Of a stretch of 64,000 nucleotides of DNA, positions 9,448-17,681 are shown one piece after another. This stretch comes from Sansalvadorimonas sp965221135. GTDB taxonomy: Bacteria; Pseudomonadota; Gammaproteobacteria; Pseudomonadales; Endozoicomonadaceae. Position numbers and translations under genes: made by a program. Numbering within the stretch: the stretch's first letter is position 1; each line of letters opens with the position of its first letter. The notes below the pieces were generated by a model. That model was not told the DNA's origin. It did not search any database and saw only the letters and a program-made list of their open reading frames with translations. The stretch is from contig CBDCRZ010000087.1 in assembly GCA_965221135.1 (NCBI GenBank), forward strand, positions 1 through 64,000, read 5' to 3'.

Positions 9448-10040
9448 CGTTCCGGATGGGCGAAATCTGCTAAGCGCACCTGCCCCGTACCCGGATCAAC
9501 AAGGATATTGTCTGGCCTGATATCCCTGTGCATAACTTGTTTGTCCCGAAGATACCCCAAGGCATCCACAAGCTGGATGGCGCAGTCTTTAAACACCTTC
9601 CGGGGTAGCGGGCCACCGTGAACAAGGGCCGATTTCAGCCTATAGGACGTTTGTCCGCCCTTCTTATCCACAGACTCTCCATGGGTGGTCCGAAATGTTT
9701 TTTGATACCAAAAGTCCGCAACATGGTGGCTACTCAAAAGTGCACCTGCTCTGCTTCATCGTGGAGGCAGCCTTTGCTTTTCAGCGCATCAATCCATAAG
9801 GACAGACTTGCCATTTTCTGGCGGTATTGCTCAGAAAAATCTTCATCAAACTCCAACTGCAGCAAGGTAAACGATAAAACCACCGCCCAGCGCAATCATA
9901 ACACCAGCTGTTGTACCGATCAGTTGTGAGAGGAAGCTGACACCGCCCAGTCCTCCCAGCATCTGCTTCCAAAAATCCGGCAGCCAGAGGGCCGTTAGAA
10001 ATGATTCCTGAAACCTAACAAAGCTTGCACGGCGCTATGA
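9444..10040 (-). pseudogene. Decayed protein-kinase-like gene, broken across three frames
   Basis: Reading leftwards from 10040, three frames in turn look coding. The first ends at about 9849 and encodes a glycine-rich hydrophobic stretch (WKQMLGGLGG, ALGGGFIVYLAAV). The second, about 9725-9860, encodes LEFDEDFSEQYRQKM and following residues. The third, 9444-9740, carries the kinase catalytic loop MHRDIRPDNIL and then VRLADFAH, an altered DFG. HRDxxPxN gives the catalytic Asp and metal-binding Asn, so this is a eukaryotic-type Ser/Thr kinase C-lobe. The ATP-binding N-lobe and the rest of the C-lobe after DFA are missing. I read it as a frameshifted, truncated relic rather than three genes. 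The third frame has no good start (TTG only). Confidence 0.65.
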
Positions 10041-10689
10041 TGCTTATAATTATCGAGTCGATTTGAGCAGGAACGTTGAGATGGAGACATTTCTTCAATG
10101 GCTCAAAACACTCATATCCTAAGCGCCCTTTAGGGGGCATTAGAGGTTTAGCTCTGCCCTCCAGGTGGAGGGCTGTCAGCCTGCTCAGCCCCTGTAAAGC
10201 CATATGGGCAATGGTGGGCAGCACAAAACGACTCTGCAGATATAACATTCCGGCTGCAGGGTTCGTGATTGAAAACAGCATCAGTCCAGCAGTGCATGCT
10301 CCGGCCGTTAATGCCATACCGCTGGCAAGCCAATGACCAGACGATGCTTTATGAGGCGATGCTTTATTGGGCATAGGGTCAGACTGAAGGGTTTGCCCGT
10401 TTTTCAGAATCGCCTTCGCAGCACGACATGACCTGTAAGCGGAGTGAGCGCTGCAAACAACCGGGACGGCCAGTGCAACTGCCATAGCTCCCATAAGTGT
10501 GTATGGAGGGATTGGGATAAGAGCTAACTTCCTGCAGCCCACGCTAAATAAAGTGGAATAACCGCCTCCCATTATCGTGTAGTAGGCGCCAATAGCCCTA
10601 TGACAGGCTCGGTCGCTGATCTTTCGATTGAAGCAGGGAGGGGTTGTCGAAGTTTTTCTACCCACCGGGGCGCAAAAGAGATAGTTCAT
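10015..10689 (-). CDS. Hypothetical membrane protein, possibly the 5' part of the decayed gene
   Basis: Unrecognised 224-residue ORF, ATG at 10689 with a weak ribosome site. It has two or three hydrophobic segments (MGAMAVALAVPVVC near 66-80, GMALTAGACTAGLML near 122-137, and a weaker one after). The stop at 10015 falls where the frame of the downstream kinase-like relic opens, so this ORF may be the front of one formerly longer membrane-anchored gene. The last 20 or so residues (IDSIIISII...) may be out-of-frame read-through. Function unknown. Confidence 0.5.
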   Translation of the reverse strand: MNYLFCAPVGRKTSTTPPCFNRKISDRACHRAIGAYYTIMGGGYSTLFSVGCRKLALIPIPPYTLMGAMAVALAVPVVCSAHSAYRSCRAAKAILKNGQTLQSDPMPNKASPHKASSGHWLASGMALTAGACTAGLMLFSITNPAAGMLYLQSRFVLPTIAHMALQGLSRLTALHLEGRAKPLMPPKGRLGYECFEPLKKCLHLNVPAQIDSIIISIIAPCKLC

Positions 10690-11197
10690 GGTCTCTGCTG
10701 CTTTAACGCAGCGTCCTTTAGCGCTTGCTATAGCCTGACTGCACAGTTCTGTGAGTGTGGGTATTTTGGGTCCAAATCCGTGATATATTCCGTTATATCA
10801 TCATTTTACTCCTGGTGTTTTCCATTCCTGGTGTTTCCTGTATAGCTGTTAGAATTGGACACAGGAGCCGTGGGTGGGTTCCTTCCGTTCCTCAAACCTC
10901 ATTGAACCTTTGCAGCACAGCGTTTAACGACAACAGGGTTGTTACCTGTTCTAACCAAATGCCAGCTTATAAGTTGTCTCTGTCGGCCAGTTTCCGGCTG
11001 CCAGAACAGGTTTGAGCCTGGTATCGTTCGACCAGTATTAATCACTGGTATTACCTTTCTCGTTCATTTCGTCACCGCTAACCTGGCAATATTCGGATCT
11101 TTGCAATGTGCAGGTGGAACTCACCCTGCTCTCAGCTCGCTTCTGTTTGAGCACCTATACTGGTTAACGCTTTTTACTCCTACTCAGGAAAAGCGTT
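10690..11197. other. 508-bp intergenic stretch with no supportable gene
   Basis: Overlapping short ORFs occur on the plus strand, but none has a ribosome site or a credible protein. The right end carries the ribosome site (CAGGAAAAG) of the next gene. I see no RNA gene or repeat here. Confidence 0.5.
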
Positions 11198-11698
11198 ATG
11201 AACAGATTCCCCAAACGTCTTGGCTTACTGGCCATAGCTGTACTGAGTCCGGTCGCACTTGCTGACGAACCGGTACCCATCACTCCTTTGACACCCGCCG
11301 AATATATGACTTTCGATCATGTGATGACGGCACTGAAATCGGGTCGCAAGGTTGAGGGTTATGTGAATGCTTCCCAGTGCTCAACGATTTCATTAGAAGG
11401 TTCTTTCGGAGACCACGGCGATATTGTCCTGCCCTATATCAGCATCAATTTTAACCACGCCATTCAAATTAATGCCGAGCTGACGGCCCACCACAGTATT
11501 CCGGTTTCACTGGCCCAGGGGACAGGCTGGAAGACCTTTGGTTCCGTCAAACAAATACTGGTCACCAACAAGATTCAGGAGGGCGGAGGAGAACTGCTTC
11601 ACAAAGCCCAGATGGCCAGTTCCACCGGTTCCATCCTCTGGAGCCATGAAGTCAGTTGCAAACTGGGGGTCGGCGCTCACCTCTGGTCACCGCTGTAA
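11198..11698 (+). CDS. VirK-like periplasmic protein
   Basis: A 166-residue protein with a signal peptide (hydrophobic to about residue 20, cleavage after VALA). The segment FDHVMTALKSGRKVEGYVNASQC matches the usual VirK-family start, where a conserved 'leucine...Gly...Val...Cys' block follows the signal peptide. VirK proteins are small exported proteins first named from Agrobacterium, with no defined biochemical activity. A second cysteine near the C-terminus could pair with the first. AGGAAAAG precedes the ATG by about 6 bases. The gene stands alone, 208 bp before ttcA. The family call rests on motif memory only. Confidence 0.6.
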   Translation: MNRFPKRLGLLAIAVLSPVALADEPVPITPLTPAEYMTFDHVMTALKSGRKVEGYVNASQCSTISLEGSFGDHGDIVLPYISINFNHAIQINAELTAHHSIPVSLAQGTGWKTFGSVKQILVTNKIQEGGGELLHKAQMASSTGSILWSHEVSCKLGVGAHLWSPL

Positions 11699-11906
11699 CC
11701 GCATGACGAGAGCCCTGTCTTATCTTTCTCATCACCGATTAAAAACTCTACCAGACGGCGCTCTTTCACATAATTTACTGCCGGTCACCTTATACACACC
11801 GTGCCCGGCAGCGACCACTCACCGAAATTTGCGTATAACCTAATTGGTCGATCAGCGTACAGCCAGTATAATCACCGGTTTTGATCGTGAGCCAGCAGCT
11901 GTTCCA

Positions 11907-12857
11907 ATGACCGAACCCAGCCTTTCCGTCGCAGACAAAACCGCCTTCAATAAGCTTCAGAAGAAGCTTCGCCGTATGACCGGCCGGGCTATTCAAGACT
12001 TCAACATGATCGAAGACGGCGACAAGATCATGGTCTGTTTATCAGGCGGTAAAGACAGCTATGCCATGCTGCACATCCTGCGCAGCCTGCAGAAGAGCGC
12101 CCCGATTCACTTTGACATTGTCGCAGTGAACCTCGACCAGAAGCAGCCGGGTTTCCCGGAACACATACTGCCGGAATACCTCGAAAGCATTGGTGTGCCT
12201 TACCATATCGTCAACCGGGACACCTACTCGGTGGTGAAGTCCAAGATTCCAGAAGGAAAAACTACCTGCGGCCTCTGCTCACGCCTGCGTCGCGGTACCC
12301 TTTATGCGTTCGCTGAAGAGATTGGTGCCACCAAAATCGCCCTGGGGCACCATAAGGATGACATTGTCGAAACCATGTTTCTCAATATGTTCTACGGCTC
12401 CCGCCTCTCCTCCATGCCGCCTAAACTGCGTTCCGACGATGGCCGTAACCTGGTGATTCGTCCTCTGGCCTATTGCAGAGAGAAGGATATCGAGAAGTTT
12501 GCCCGTGTCATGGAATTCCCGATTATCCCCTGCAACTTGTGTGGTTCTCAGGAAAACCTGCAGCGGCAGAACATCAAGGCGATGCTCAAAGAGTGGGAGT
12601 TGAAACACCCCAGCCGTATCGAGTCCATCTTTGCGTCTATGCAAAGCATTCAGCCTTCCCAGATGGCGGACTTCAACCTGTTTAACTTCACCGACCTGAC
12701 TGTTGATCGTACCGGCGAGCGCAAGCCTTATGAGTACGAAAGCGACCAGAGTATTTTCTCAGGTAATATTCCTGAGCTGGAAAGCAGCACACAGGATCCA
12801 ACCAGCAATGAAGAAAGCGCAGTCACTGTTGTGAGCTTTGATCCTAAAATGGCTTGA
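11907..12857 (+). CDS. ttcA: tRNA 2-thiocytidine(32) synthetase TtcA
   Basis: TtcA thiolates cytidine 32 of certain tRNAs, using ATP and a [4Fe-4S] cluster in the cytoplasm. The sequence shows the PP-loop SGGKDS, the CxxC pair in TCGLCSRLRRG, the later cysteine in PCNLCGSQ, and long stretches typical of the family (NLDQKQPGFPEH, LGHHKDDI, NLVIRPLAYCREKDIE). I place the start at the ATG at 11907 (316 aa). A TTG-initiated extension to 11844 has no ribosome site and does not resemble the family. The C-terminal 50 residues are less conserved, as is usual. The gene is transcribed alone. Confidence 0.95.
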   Translation: MTEPSLSVADKTAFNKLQKKLRRMTGRAIQDFNMIEDGDKIMVCLSGGKDSYAMLHILRSLQKSAPIHFDIVAVNLDQKQPGFPEHILPEYLESIGVPYHIVNRDTYSVVKSKIPEGKTTCGLCSRLRRGTLYAFAEEIGATKIALGHHKDDIVETMFLNMFYGSRLSSMPPKLRSDDGRNLVIRPLAYCREKDIEKFARVMEFPIIPCNLCGSQENLQRQNIKAMLKEWELKHPSRIESIFASMQSIQPSQMADFNLFNFTDLTVDRTGERKPYEYESDQSIFSGNIPELESSTQDPTSNEESAVTVVSFDPKMA

Positions 12858-12928
12858 TACGAAAAATGAAGAATGGGCGGGCAGCAGAGAATACGTTTTT
12901 TGCTGCTCGATTCAGGATGCTCTGAAAC

Positions 12929-14488
12929 TTACTGGTCAGTAGACTCAGAATCCAGATACTCTTTCCACCATAAAAACAATTCATGTACATCTGTACTATG
13001 TAATACGCACGGGGAGGGACGTCGTTTATTATTACTTGTTAAATCAACCCACATTCTATTCATCCAATGCTTTTCGGGAGAGCATAGATACTGGAAAAAG
13101 AAGAAGTGTCGATTCAATAATATGCTCGAAGACTGCATGTCAGAGTCATATCTGTAGGCATTTAGCCCTGTAGATTCTTCAAACCAAATGAATAAATTAC
13201 TGTATTCATGCTCCTGGTCAATAAAAAAGCGATACATTTCTTCTATCTCTTCCATTTTCCTCTTAAAATCATCAGGTGCTGGCTTTGAATCATGTATGCA
13301 ACCTGCCCCTTTGTGAAGGGTCACAAGACTTTCCAGGGCTCTTTTAAAGATTAAATCACTGTTGAGCGGGTTACCATTAACCTGTCGACCACATAACTCC
13401 TTTAGAGATGTATACACCAGGCTATCCAGCCGCAAGAACATCTGCCTTTCTTCACCCGTTCGACCGTTGCACTTGATAACATGATAGAGATCATGAATGA
13501 CGCTCAGAGTTCCGATCCAGTAACGGTCAGGTGTTAATATCCCTCCGGACAATACCGGATGCCAGAACGCCAGAGGATGTAACTCCTGCTCCCTCATTTT
13601 TTTAAGTTCTTCCCAACCACCACTACCAAAGGTTGGTTTCCCTGTCACGGTATCCGGGTAGGGCATTAATGTTTGGAGGGGAGGTTCTCTATATTTACCA
13701 GCGTTCTCTAATAACCTTGTAAACGGCTCAAAGGTAATTGTTGATTTATCTTTGGCGATGGTTATGCCGTGAAGATTTTCGGATAGAATTGCTAACCAGA
13801 AAGACAGATGTCTCTGTTTGGCTCTCGCAGTATCTAACTCCCTGGATCTATACCGACCTAGGGACATTAGCTCTGCAGCGATATAACCCTTGAAACCAGT
13901 GGTTAAGTGAAGGGTAGCCACAGGACCATCTTTTGTTTCCTGTACGGTTATGCGATCAGCAAGATCAGGAATCCCGTTAAAAGCTTCATCTGTTAGACTG
14001 CCTGAAAAGAAACACAGGTTCAGTGTGGCCAGAAAATAATGATTGGAAAACTGTTTATCACTTAATTGACCATTGATCAGCCCCCAATAGAGAACATCAC
14101 AAACTTCTGGTTTCCGGTATAGCCTTGACTGGTAACCTTCCCCCATCAACTGCTCGAACTTGTCCCTGTAAGCTGGATTGGCGACTACAGATTCCAGATA
14201 GGCCCTATCAGCCTCTGTGGCAAAACGATGCAATTCACTCAGTGAACCTGCAAGGGCCGGGTTATTTTGTACATTGATACTTGGTACGGCACTGACCGCT
14301 TTGGCCGTATAAAGGTCGGGGGGGCATGAGGCGCCAGAAGTAATGGAGCCTTCGGTAAAATGGGAAAAAGGGGCTTTTATTACGCAAACAGCTGGCTCTT
14401 TGGAGCTGGGTAGTTCGTCCTTCGATACAGGGAAAGTAACAGGTACGAAGGATATTGGTTGAGCTGAAGGCTGTAATGAAAAGTCCAT
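12929..14488 (-). CDS. Hypothetical protein, 519 aa
   Basis: Not recognised. ATG at 14488 is preceded by AGGGAAGGA. The first 90 residues are low-complexity (Ser, Pro, Lys). The body is globular with no membrane segments or signal peptide. A histidine-containing helix-like stretch (VIHDLYHVIK) and many aromatic residues lie near residues 330-350. The C-terminus is Trp- and His-rich. It converges with ttcA, 71 bp between stops. The disordered N-terminus plus a long unique body is the same design as other lineage-specific proteins here, suggesting an effector; this is inference. Confidence 0.7.
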   Translation of the reverse strand: MDFSLQPSAQPISFVPVTFPVSKDELPSSKEPAVCVIKAPFSHFTEGSITSGASCPPDLYTAKAVSAVPSINVQNNPALAGSLSELHRFATEADRAYLESVVANPAYRDKFEQLMGEGYQSRLYRKPEVCDVLYWGLINGQLSDKQFSNHYFLATLNLCFFSGSLTDEAFNGIPDLADRITVQETKDGPVATLHLTTGFKGYIAAELMSLGRYRSRELDTARAKQRHLSFWLAILSENLHGITIAKDKSTITFEPFTRLLENAGKYREPPLQTLMPYPDTVTGKPTFGSGGWEELKKMREQELHPLAFWHPVLSGGILTPDRYWIGTLSVIHDLYHVIKCNGRTGEERQMFLRLDSLVYTSLKELCGRQVNGNPLNSDLIFKRALESLVTLHKGAGCIHDSKPAPDDFKRKMEEIEEMYRFFIDQEHEYSNLFIWFEESTGLNAYRYDSDMQSSSILLNRHFFFFQYLCSPEKHWMNRMWVDLTSNNKRRPSPCVLHSTDVHELFLWWKEYLDSESTDQ

Positions 14489-14616
14489 GAGTTCCTTCCC
14501 TCTAGTTTATTTTAAATGTTTTCCTGAGAATATGGACAGTTCGTCTGGGGTTAAAGTTCAATAGCGGGATAGCTGGCTTATGACTGTTGACTTGGCAAAG
14601 GGGGGGTCAGAGGTAT

Positions 14617-14652
14617 AAAGGCGGCTGTTCGTTTAACGAAAGCCGCCTTTTT
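14617..14652 (-). terminator. Strong bidirectional hairpin terminator after bax
   Basis: AAAGGCGGCT pairs with AGCCGCCTTT, and the stem continues inside as TTCGTT/AACGAA. T-rich tails lie on both sides. It is placed 10 bp beyond the bax stop. Confidence 0.8.
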
Positions 14653-14661
14653 GTTCATGCC

Positions 14662-15510
14662 TTATCGACTGTCAGCCACGACCAAACCAAGATGGTCCTG
14701 GTCATAACGCGTCAGTTTGTTGCCGTTGATCATACTCACCAGCTCATCAATATAAGCATAACCTCGTTCAGAATACCGCCCTAAGCCCTGAGCCAGATAG
14801 GCGCCAGTGACTGTCTGATTATTGTAACGGGCGTTGGCCCGCAGCTCACGCAGAGCTTCATACTCATTATGGGTATTCAGATTACGGATATATGCCCGTA
14901 CCGAAAGTCCCACGGACTTAAACACCTGCACCTCATGCGCAGAGCCCGTAGTACGAGCACTTGGTACCAGACCACACCCTTTACTGAAGCACCACTGGCC
15001 AAAGTAGTTATTACCAAGGCGTGAGAAACGAGAAGTACCCCAACCGGATTCATTCGCAGCCTGAGCTAATGCCAGGGAAGGTGGCAAAGTGTCAACCCGT
15101 AACAACATGCGGTCAAACCATTGAGATGTAGGATCGCCACTCAAGCGATAACTACGTCCCAAATCAGTCAGCCATGTTTTATCAGAATCAGAAAGCTGTG
15201 ATTTTTCCGACAGTTCACGAAGGCGTTCACGTTGTTTAGCCACACGTTGATTTTCTTGTTGAACTAAGGGCAACATTAAATCAAAGAATTGTTTTTTCTT
15301 GGCACGTACATCGGTAATAGCAGTGAAATCAGGTACCCCTGCAATTTCCCAGGCTTCAGGCTCATGATTTTCATCCTGCACCTCTTCTACTTCTTCAACT
15401 CCCCCTGTAACAACTGAAACTTTTTCAACGTCAACACGAGGACCAGACAACAACAAACCAAGGCCAGCCAACCAAAATACACCGACCAAAACTAAACAAA
15501 GTCTTTTCAA
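14662..15510 (-). CDS. bax: Bax-type glucosaminidase-domain protein
   Basis: A 282-residue protein of the family that includes E. coli Bax, with a mannosyl-glycoprotein endo-beta-N-acetylglucosaminidase-like (peptidoglycan-cleaving) fold. Residues about 3-22 are a signal peptide or inner-membrane anchor, followed by an acidic linker (VEEVEEVQDE). The catalytic segment is ALAQAANESGWGTSRF, where Glu is the expected catalytic acid; NNYFGQWC and a conserved YAYIDEL follow. The start is a TTG at 15510, chosen because GGAGA lies just upstream and the signal peptide begins there. It acts in the periplasm on the cell wall (family knowledge). Confidence 0.85.
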   Translation of the reverse strand: MKRLCLVLVGVFWLAGLGLLLSGPRVDVEKVSVVTGGVEEVEEVQDENHEPEAWEIAGVPDFTAITDVRAKKKQFFDLMLPLVQQENQRVAKQRERLRELSEKSQLSDSDKTWLTDLGRSYRLSGDPTSQWFDRMLLRVDTLPPSLALAQAANESGWGTSRFSRLGNNYFGQWCFSKGCGLVPSARTTGSAHEVQVFKSVGLSVRAYIRNLNTHNEYEALRELRANARYNNQTVTGAYLAQGLGRYSERGYAYIDELVSMINGNKLTRYDQDHLGLVVADSR

Positions 15511-15675
15511 ACTTTCTCCTCATTGCATTCTTCTTGTTGCCAAGGGAATGACATACTGTTTAACTGAGAGAGGGTCGTTAAAGGACAAAACATAAGTCCT
15601 GATGACCTACAACCATTCAATAATAAAAAGACGCCAGCTCGCAATTGCAGTCTGTACTGACTGGCAGGGAGGAGC

Positions 15676-16281
15676 ATGATGAGCTTTGCTCATGCATGGG
15701 GGCTATTTATGCACCCCGCACAGGAATGGCGCAGTATCCGCAACGAAAACCCTACAATTTTAAATTTTATTGTCACTTACCTGCTATTTATGGCGGCAAT
15801 TCCCGTAGTCTGTGGCTACCTGGGAACGACAATAACAGGCTGGCAACTGCACGGGGGGAGCGATATCGTCCGCCTGACCCAGTCCAGCGCGGCCATTATG
15901 TCAGTTTTGGCTTATTTTGCCACTCTTGGAGGAATCCTCGCAGTGGCGGCCTTTACCCAGTGGATGGCCGGAACCTTTGGCAGTAAACCCAGCATGGCTC
16001 AGTGTCTGGCCTTTACCGGTTATGTTGCCACGCCCCTGTTTATTGGTGGCCTGTCCGGGCTCATGCCCTCACTCTGGTTCGCCATGCTGGTGGGCATGTT
16101 AACCATATCCTGGTCAGCATATTTGCTTTATACCGGTCTGCCCGTATTTATGGGGATTCCCTTTGAACAGGGGGTTATCTTCGCCAGCTCCATCCTTTGT
16201 GTTGCTCTGGTTACCCTGGTTTCGATTATTGCTGCGACAGTTACATTCTGGAACTTTGGCGCCGGGCCCATTTACATATAG
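15676..16281 (+). CDS. Yip1-family inner-membrane protein
   Basis: A 201-residue protein with about five membrane segments and the opening (HPAQEWRSIRNENP) typical of bacterial Yip1/YIP1-domain proteins, whose role in bacteria is undefined. Two adjacent ATGs are possible. The site AGGGAGGAG suits the second ATG (15679) better by spacing. A polar stretch, FGSKPSMAQCLAFTGYVATP, follows the third membrane segment, as in the family. The gene is divergent from bax and followed by a hairpin at 16325. Confidence 0.8.
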   Translation: MMSFAHAWGLFMHPAQEWRSIRNENPTILNFIVTYLLFMAAIPVVCGYLGTTITGWQLHGGSDIVRLTQSSAAIMSVLAYFATLGGILAVAAFTQWMAGTFGSKPSMAQCLAFTGYVATPLFIGGLSGLMPSLWFAMLVGMLTISWSAYLLYTGLPVFMGIPFEQGVIFASSILCVALVTLVSIIAATVTFWNFGAGPIYI

Positions 16282-16324
16282 CCTTAAGCGCCATTTAAAA
16301 GCCCTAAACGTTTGCTAAACAAGA

Positions 16325-16350
16325 GAAGCTCCCGCAGTTCAGGGAGCTTC
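16325..16350 (+). terminator. Hairpin after the Yip1 gene
   Basis: Perfect 9-bp arms GAAGCTCCC and GGGAGCTTC around an 8-nt loop, 44 bp after the stop. It lacks a T-run, so termination efficiency is uncertain. Confidence 0.5.
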
Positions 16351-16518
16351 AGCCTCTAATAGACCAGGCTTCCATAGCACTTCCCCCACCTCCACCTATA
16401 GAATAAAAAGCTGTAAAAACCCTCTTATTCCAGCAGAATTATCTACTGGCGACCCGTTCAGTCACGTCTAGTATTCCCCCCTACCACTCACAACGAGAAC
16501 AAAGGTTCGGGGTCGGCG

Positions 16519-17157
16519 ATGGGCTTTTCTGAGATTGATCTCCGCGTCAAACAGTTACTGAACAGCGCATCCAATTACTATGGCATGCCCTTCTCTCCTC
16601 CCAGGATTCTTGTGGACCTGGTGGGGGCTGATGCCGGTCAGGCAATACCTGAAGAGAATCTTCTTCGCTTTAACCAGGCCTTCTGCCAGCACAACCGTAA
16701 CCACTTCCTGAAACATATTGTGGGCCACGAGATCGCTCATCTGATCGCCCCCAAGGTGTACGGCGAACATATTCAGGCCCACGGAAAAGAGTGGCAGCGA
16801 GTGATGAACCGGGTGTTCCACCTGCCAGCAGACCGCAACCATACCTATGATTTACGCCAGACTGGGTGCTATCGATTTATTTATGGCTGTCGGTGCAAGG
16901 GGAGGGAAACGCCTCTTTCTGCCATTCGCCATAATCGGCGGCAGAAAGGTGTAGTGTATTTCTGTGAGTGCTGCGGAGGGCGCTTTCACTTTCTCTATGA
17001 AGACGCCTCAACGCTTCTGAAGGGTGCCCCAACAATTAAGAACAGAAACGGGGACAGAGGAAACTTACAAAACGGGTCAGGTATGAGATCGAAGAGCCAA
17101 CCCCAGAGCAGACCTGCCCGGTCAGCCCTGAGCGTAACTGGCATTAAGGGGGGCTAA
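16519..17157 (+). CDS. sprT: SprT-family zinc metalloprotease-like protein
   Basis: Bacterial SprT proteins are related to the SPRTN protease domain. This 212-residue protein has the zinc site HEIAH (His70, Glu71, His74) within GHEIAHLIAPKVYGEH, with the third ligand likely in AHGKEW. A C-terminal zinc-ribbon-like set of cysteines follows (CRCKG and FCECCGG). The usual family length is about 165 residues; the last 45 residues here (from about TIKNRNGDRG) are a low-complexity basic tail that may be read-through after loss of an earlier stop. It overlaps the convergent HPt gene by 4 bp. Confidence 0.85.
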   Translation: MGFSEIDLRVKQLLNSASNYYGMPFSPPRILVDLVGADAGQAIPEENLLRFNQAFCQHNRNHFLKHIVGHEIAHLIAPKVYGEHIQAHGKEWQRVMNRVFHLPADRNHTYDLRQTGCYRFIYGCRCKGRETPLSAIRHNRRQKGVVYFCECCGGRFHFLYEDASTLLKGAPTIKNRNGDRGNLQNGSGMRSKSQPQSRPARSALSVTGIKGG

Positions 17158-17507
17158 CCATTCAGGTAATTTGTTAAAGCCTGCTGAACATCTGCAAATT
17201 GTGACTGTGCCTGTTTCAGCAGCGTCTCACAACCGGCATCAAGATTCTCACCAATAGCCTTCTCTTCCATTTGCAGGCAAAGCTGCTGCAGGTTCAATGC
17301 GCCGATATTGGCACAGCTGGACTTAAAGCTGTGGGCGGCTCGCTGGAAGGTTTCGATATTACCCGTCGCCAGAGATGACACGAGGGTTTTAAGCTGTTCA
17401 GGGCCATCCACCAGATAGAGATTCACCAGGTCTTTCACCTCTTCGGCGCCCTCTTCACCCATCAGTTCTTTGAATTCGTTCAGAATTGTAAAATCCACTG
17501 CGTCCAT
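17154..17507 (-). CDS. HPt (histidine phosphotransfer) domain protein
   Basis: A stand-alone 117-residue HPt domain. It relays phosphate between a hybrid sensor kinase and a response regulator. The phosphorylated histidine is His59 in AAHSFKSSCANIGA, the canonical HPt signature, followed by a second helix with LQQLCLQMEEKA. I chose the ATG at 17507, which follows GGGAG; a GTG 13 codons upstream is less likely. No kinase or regulator gene lies beside it, so its partners must be elsewhere. Confidence 0.85.
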   Translation of the reverse strand: MDAVDFTILNEFKELMGEEGAEEVKDLVNLYLVDGPEQLKTLVSSLATGNIETFQRAAHSFKSSCANIGALNLQQLCLQMEEKAIGENLDAGCETLLKQAQSQFADVQQALTNYLNG

Positions 17508-17681
17508 GCTGGCACTCCCGCCTGTCTTTCTTACTGTAATTACCACTCTTGTAGAAAAAGACTAGTAAGCACCCAGTCACATGAAAACATATATTTTCAC
17601 ATGGCCGGGCACTTAGTAGAGAAAGACCGGCATGACAGGCAGATTCTTCAAGCAGTTAGATTTCAGGATAACAACGCAGAA

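Noticed and set aside
10755..11265. Two overlapping plus-strand frames before the VirK-like gene
   Set aside because: They have no ribosome sites, and the second runs into the true gene in another frame.
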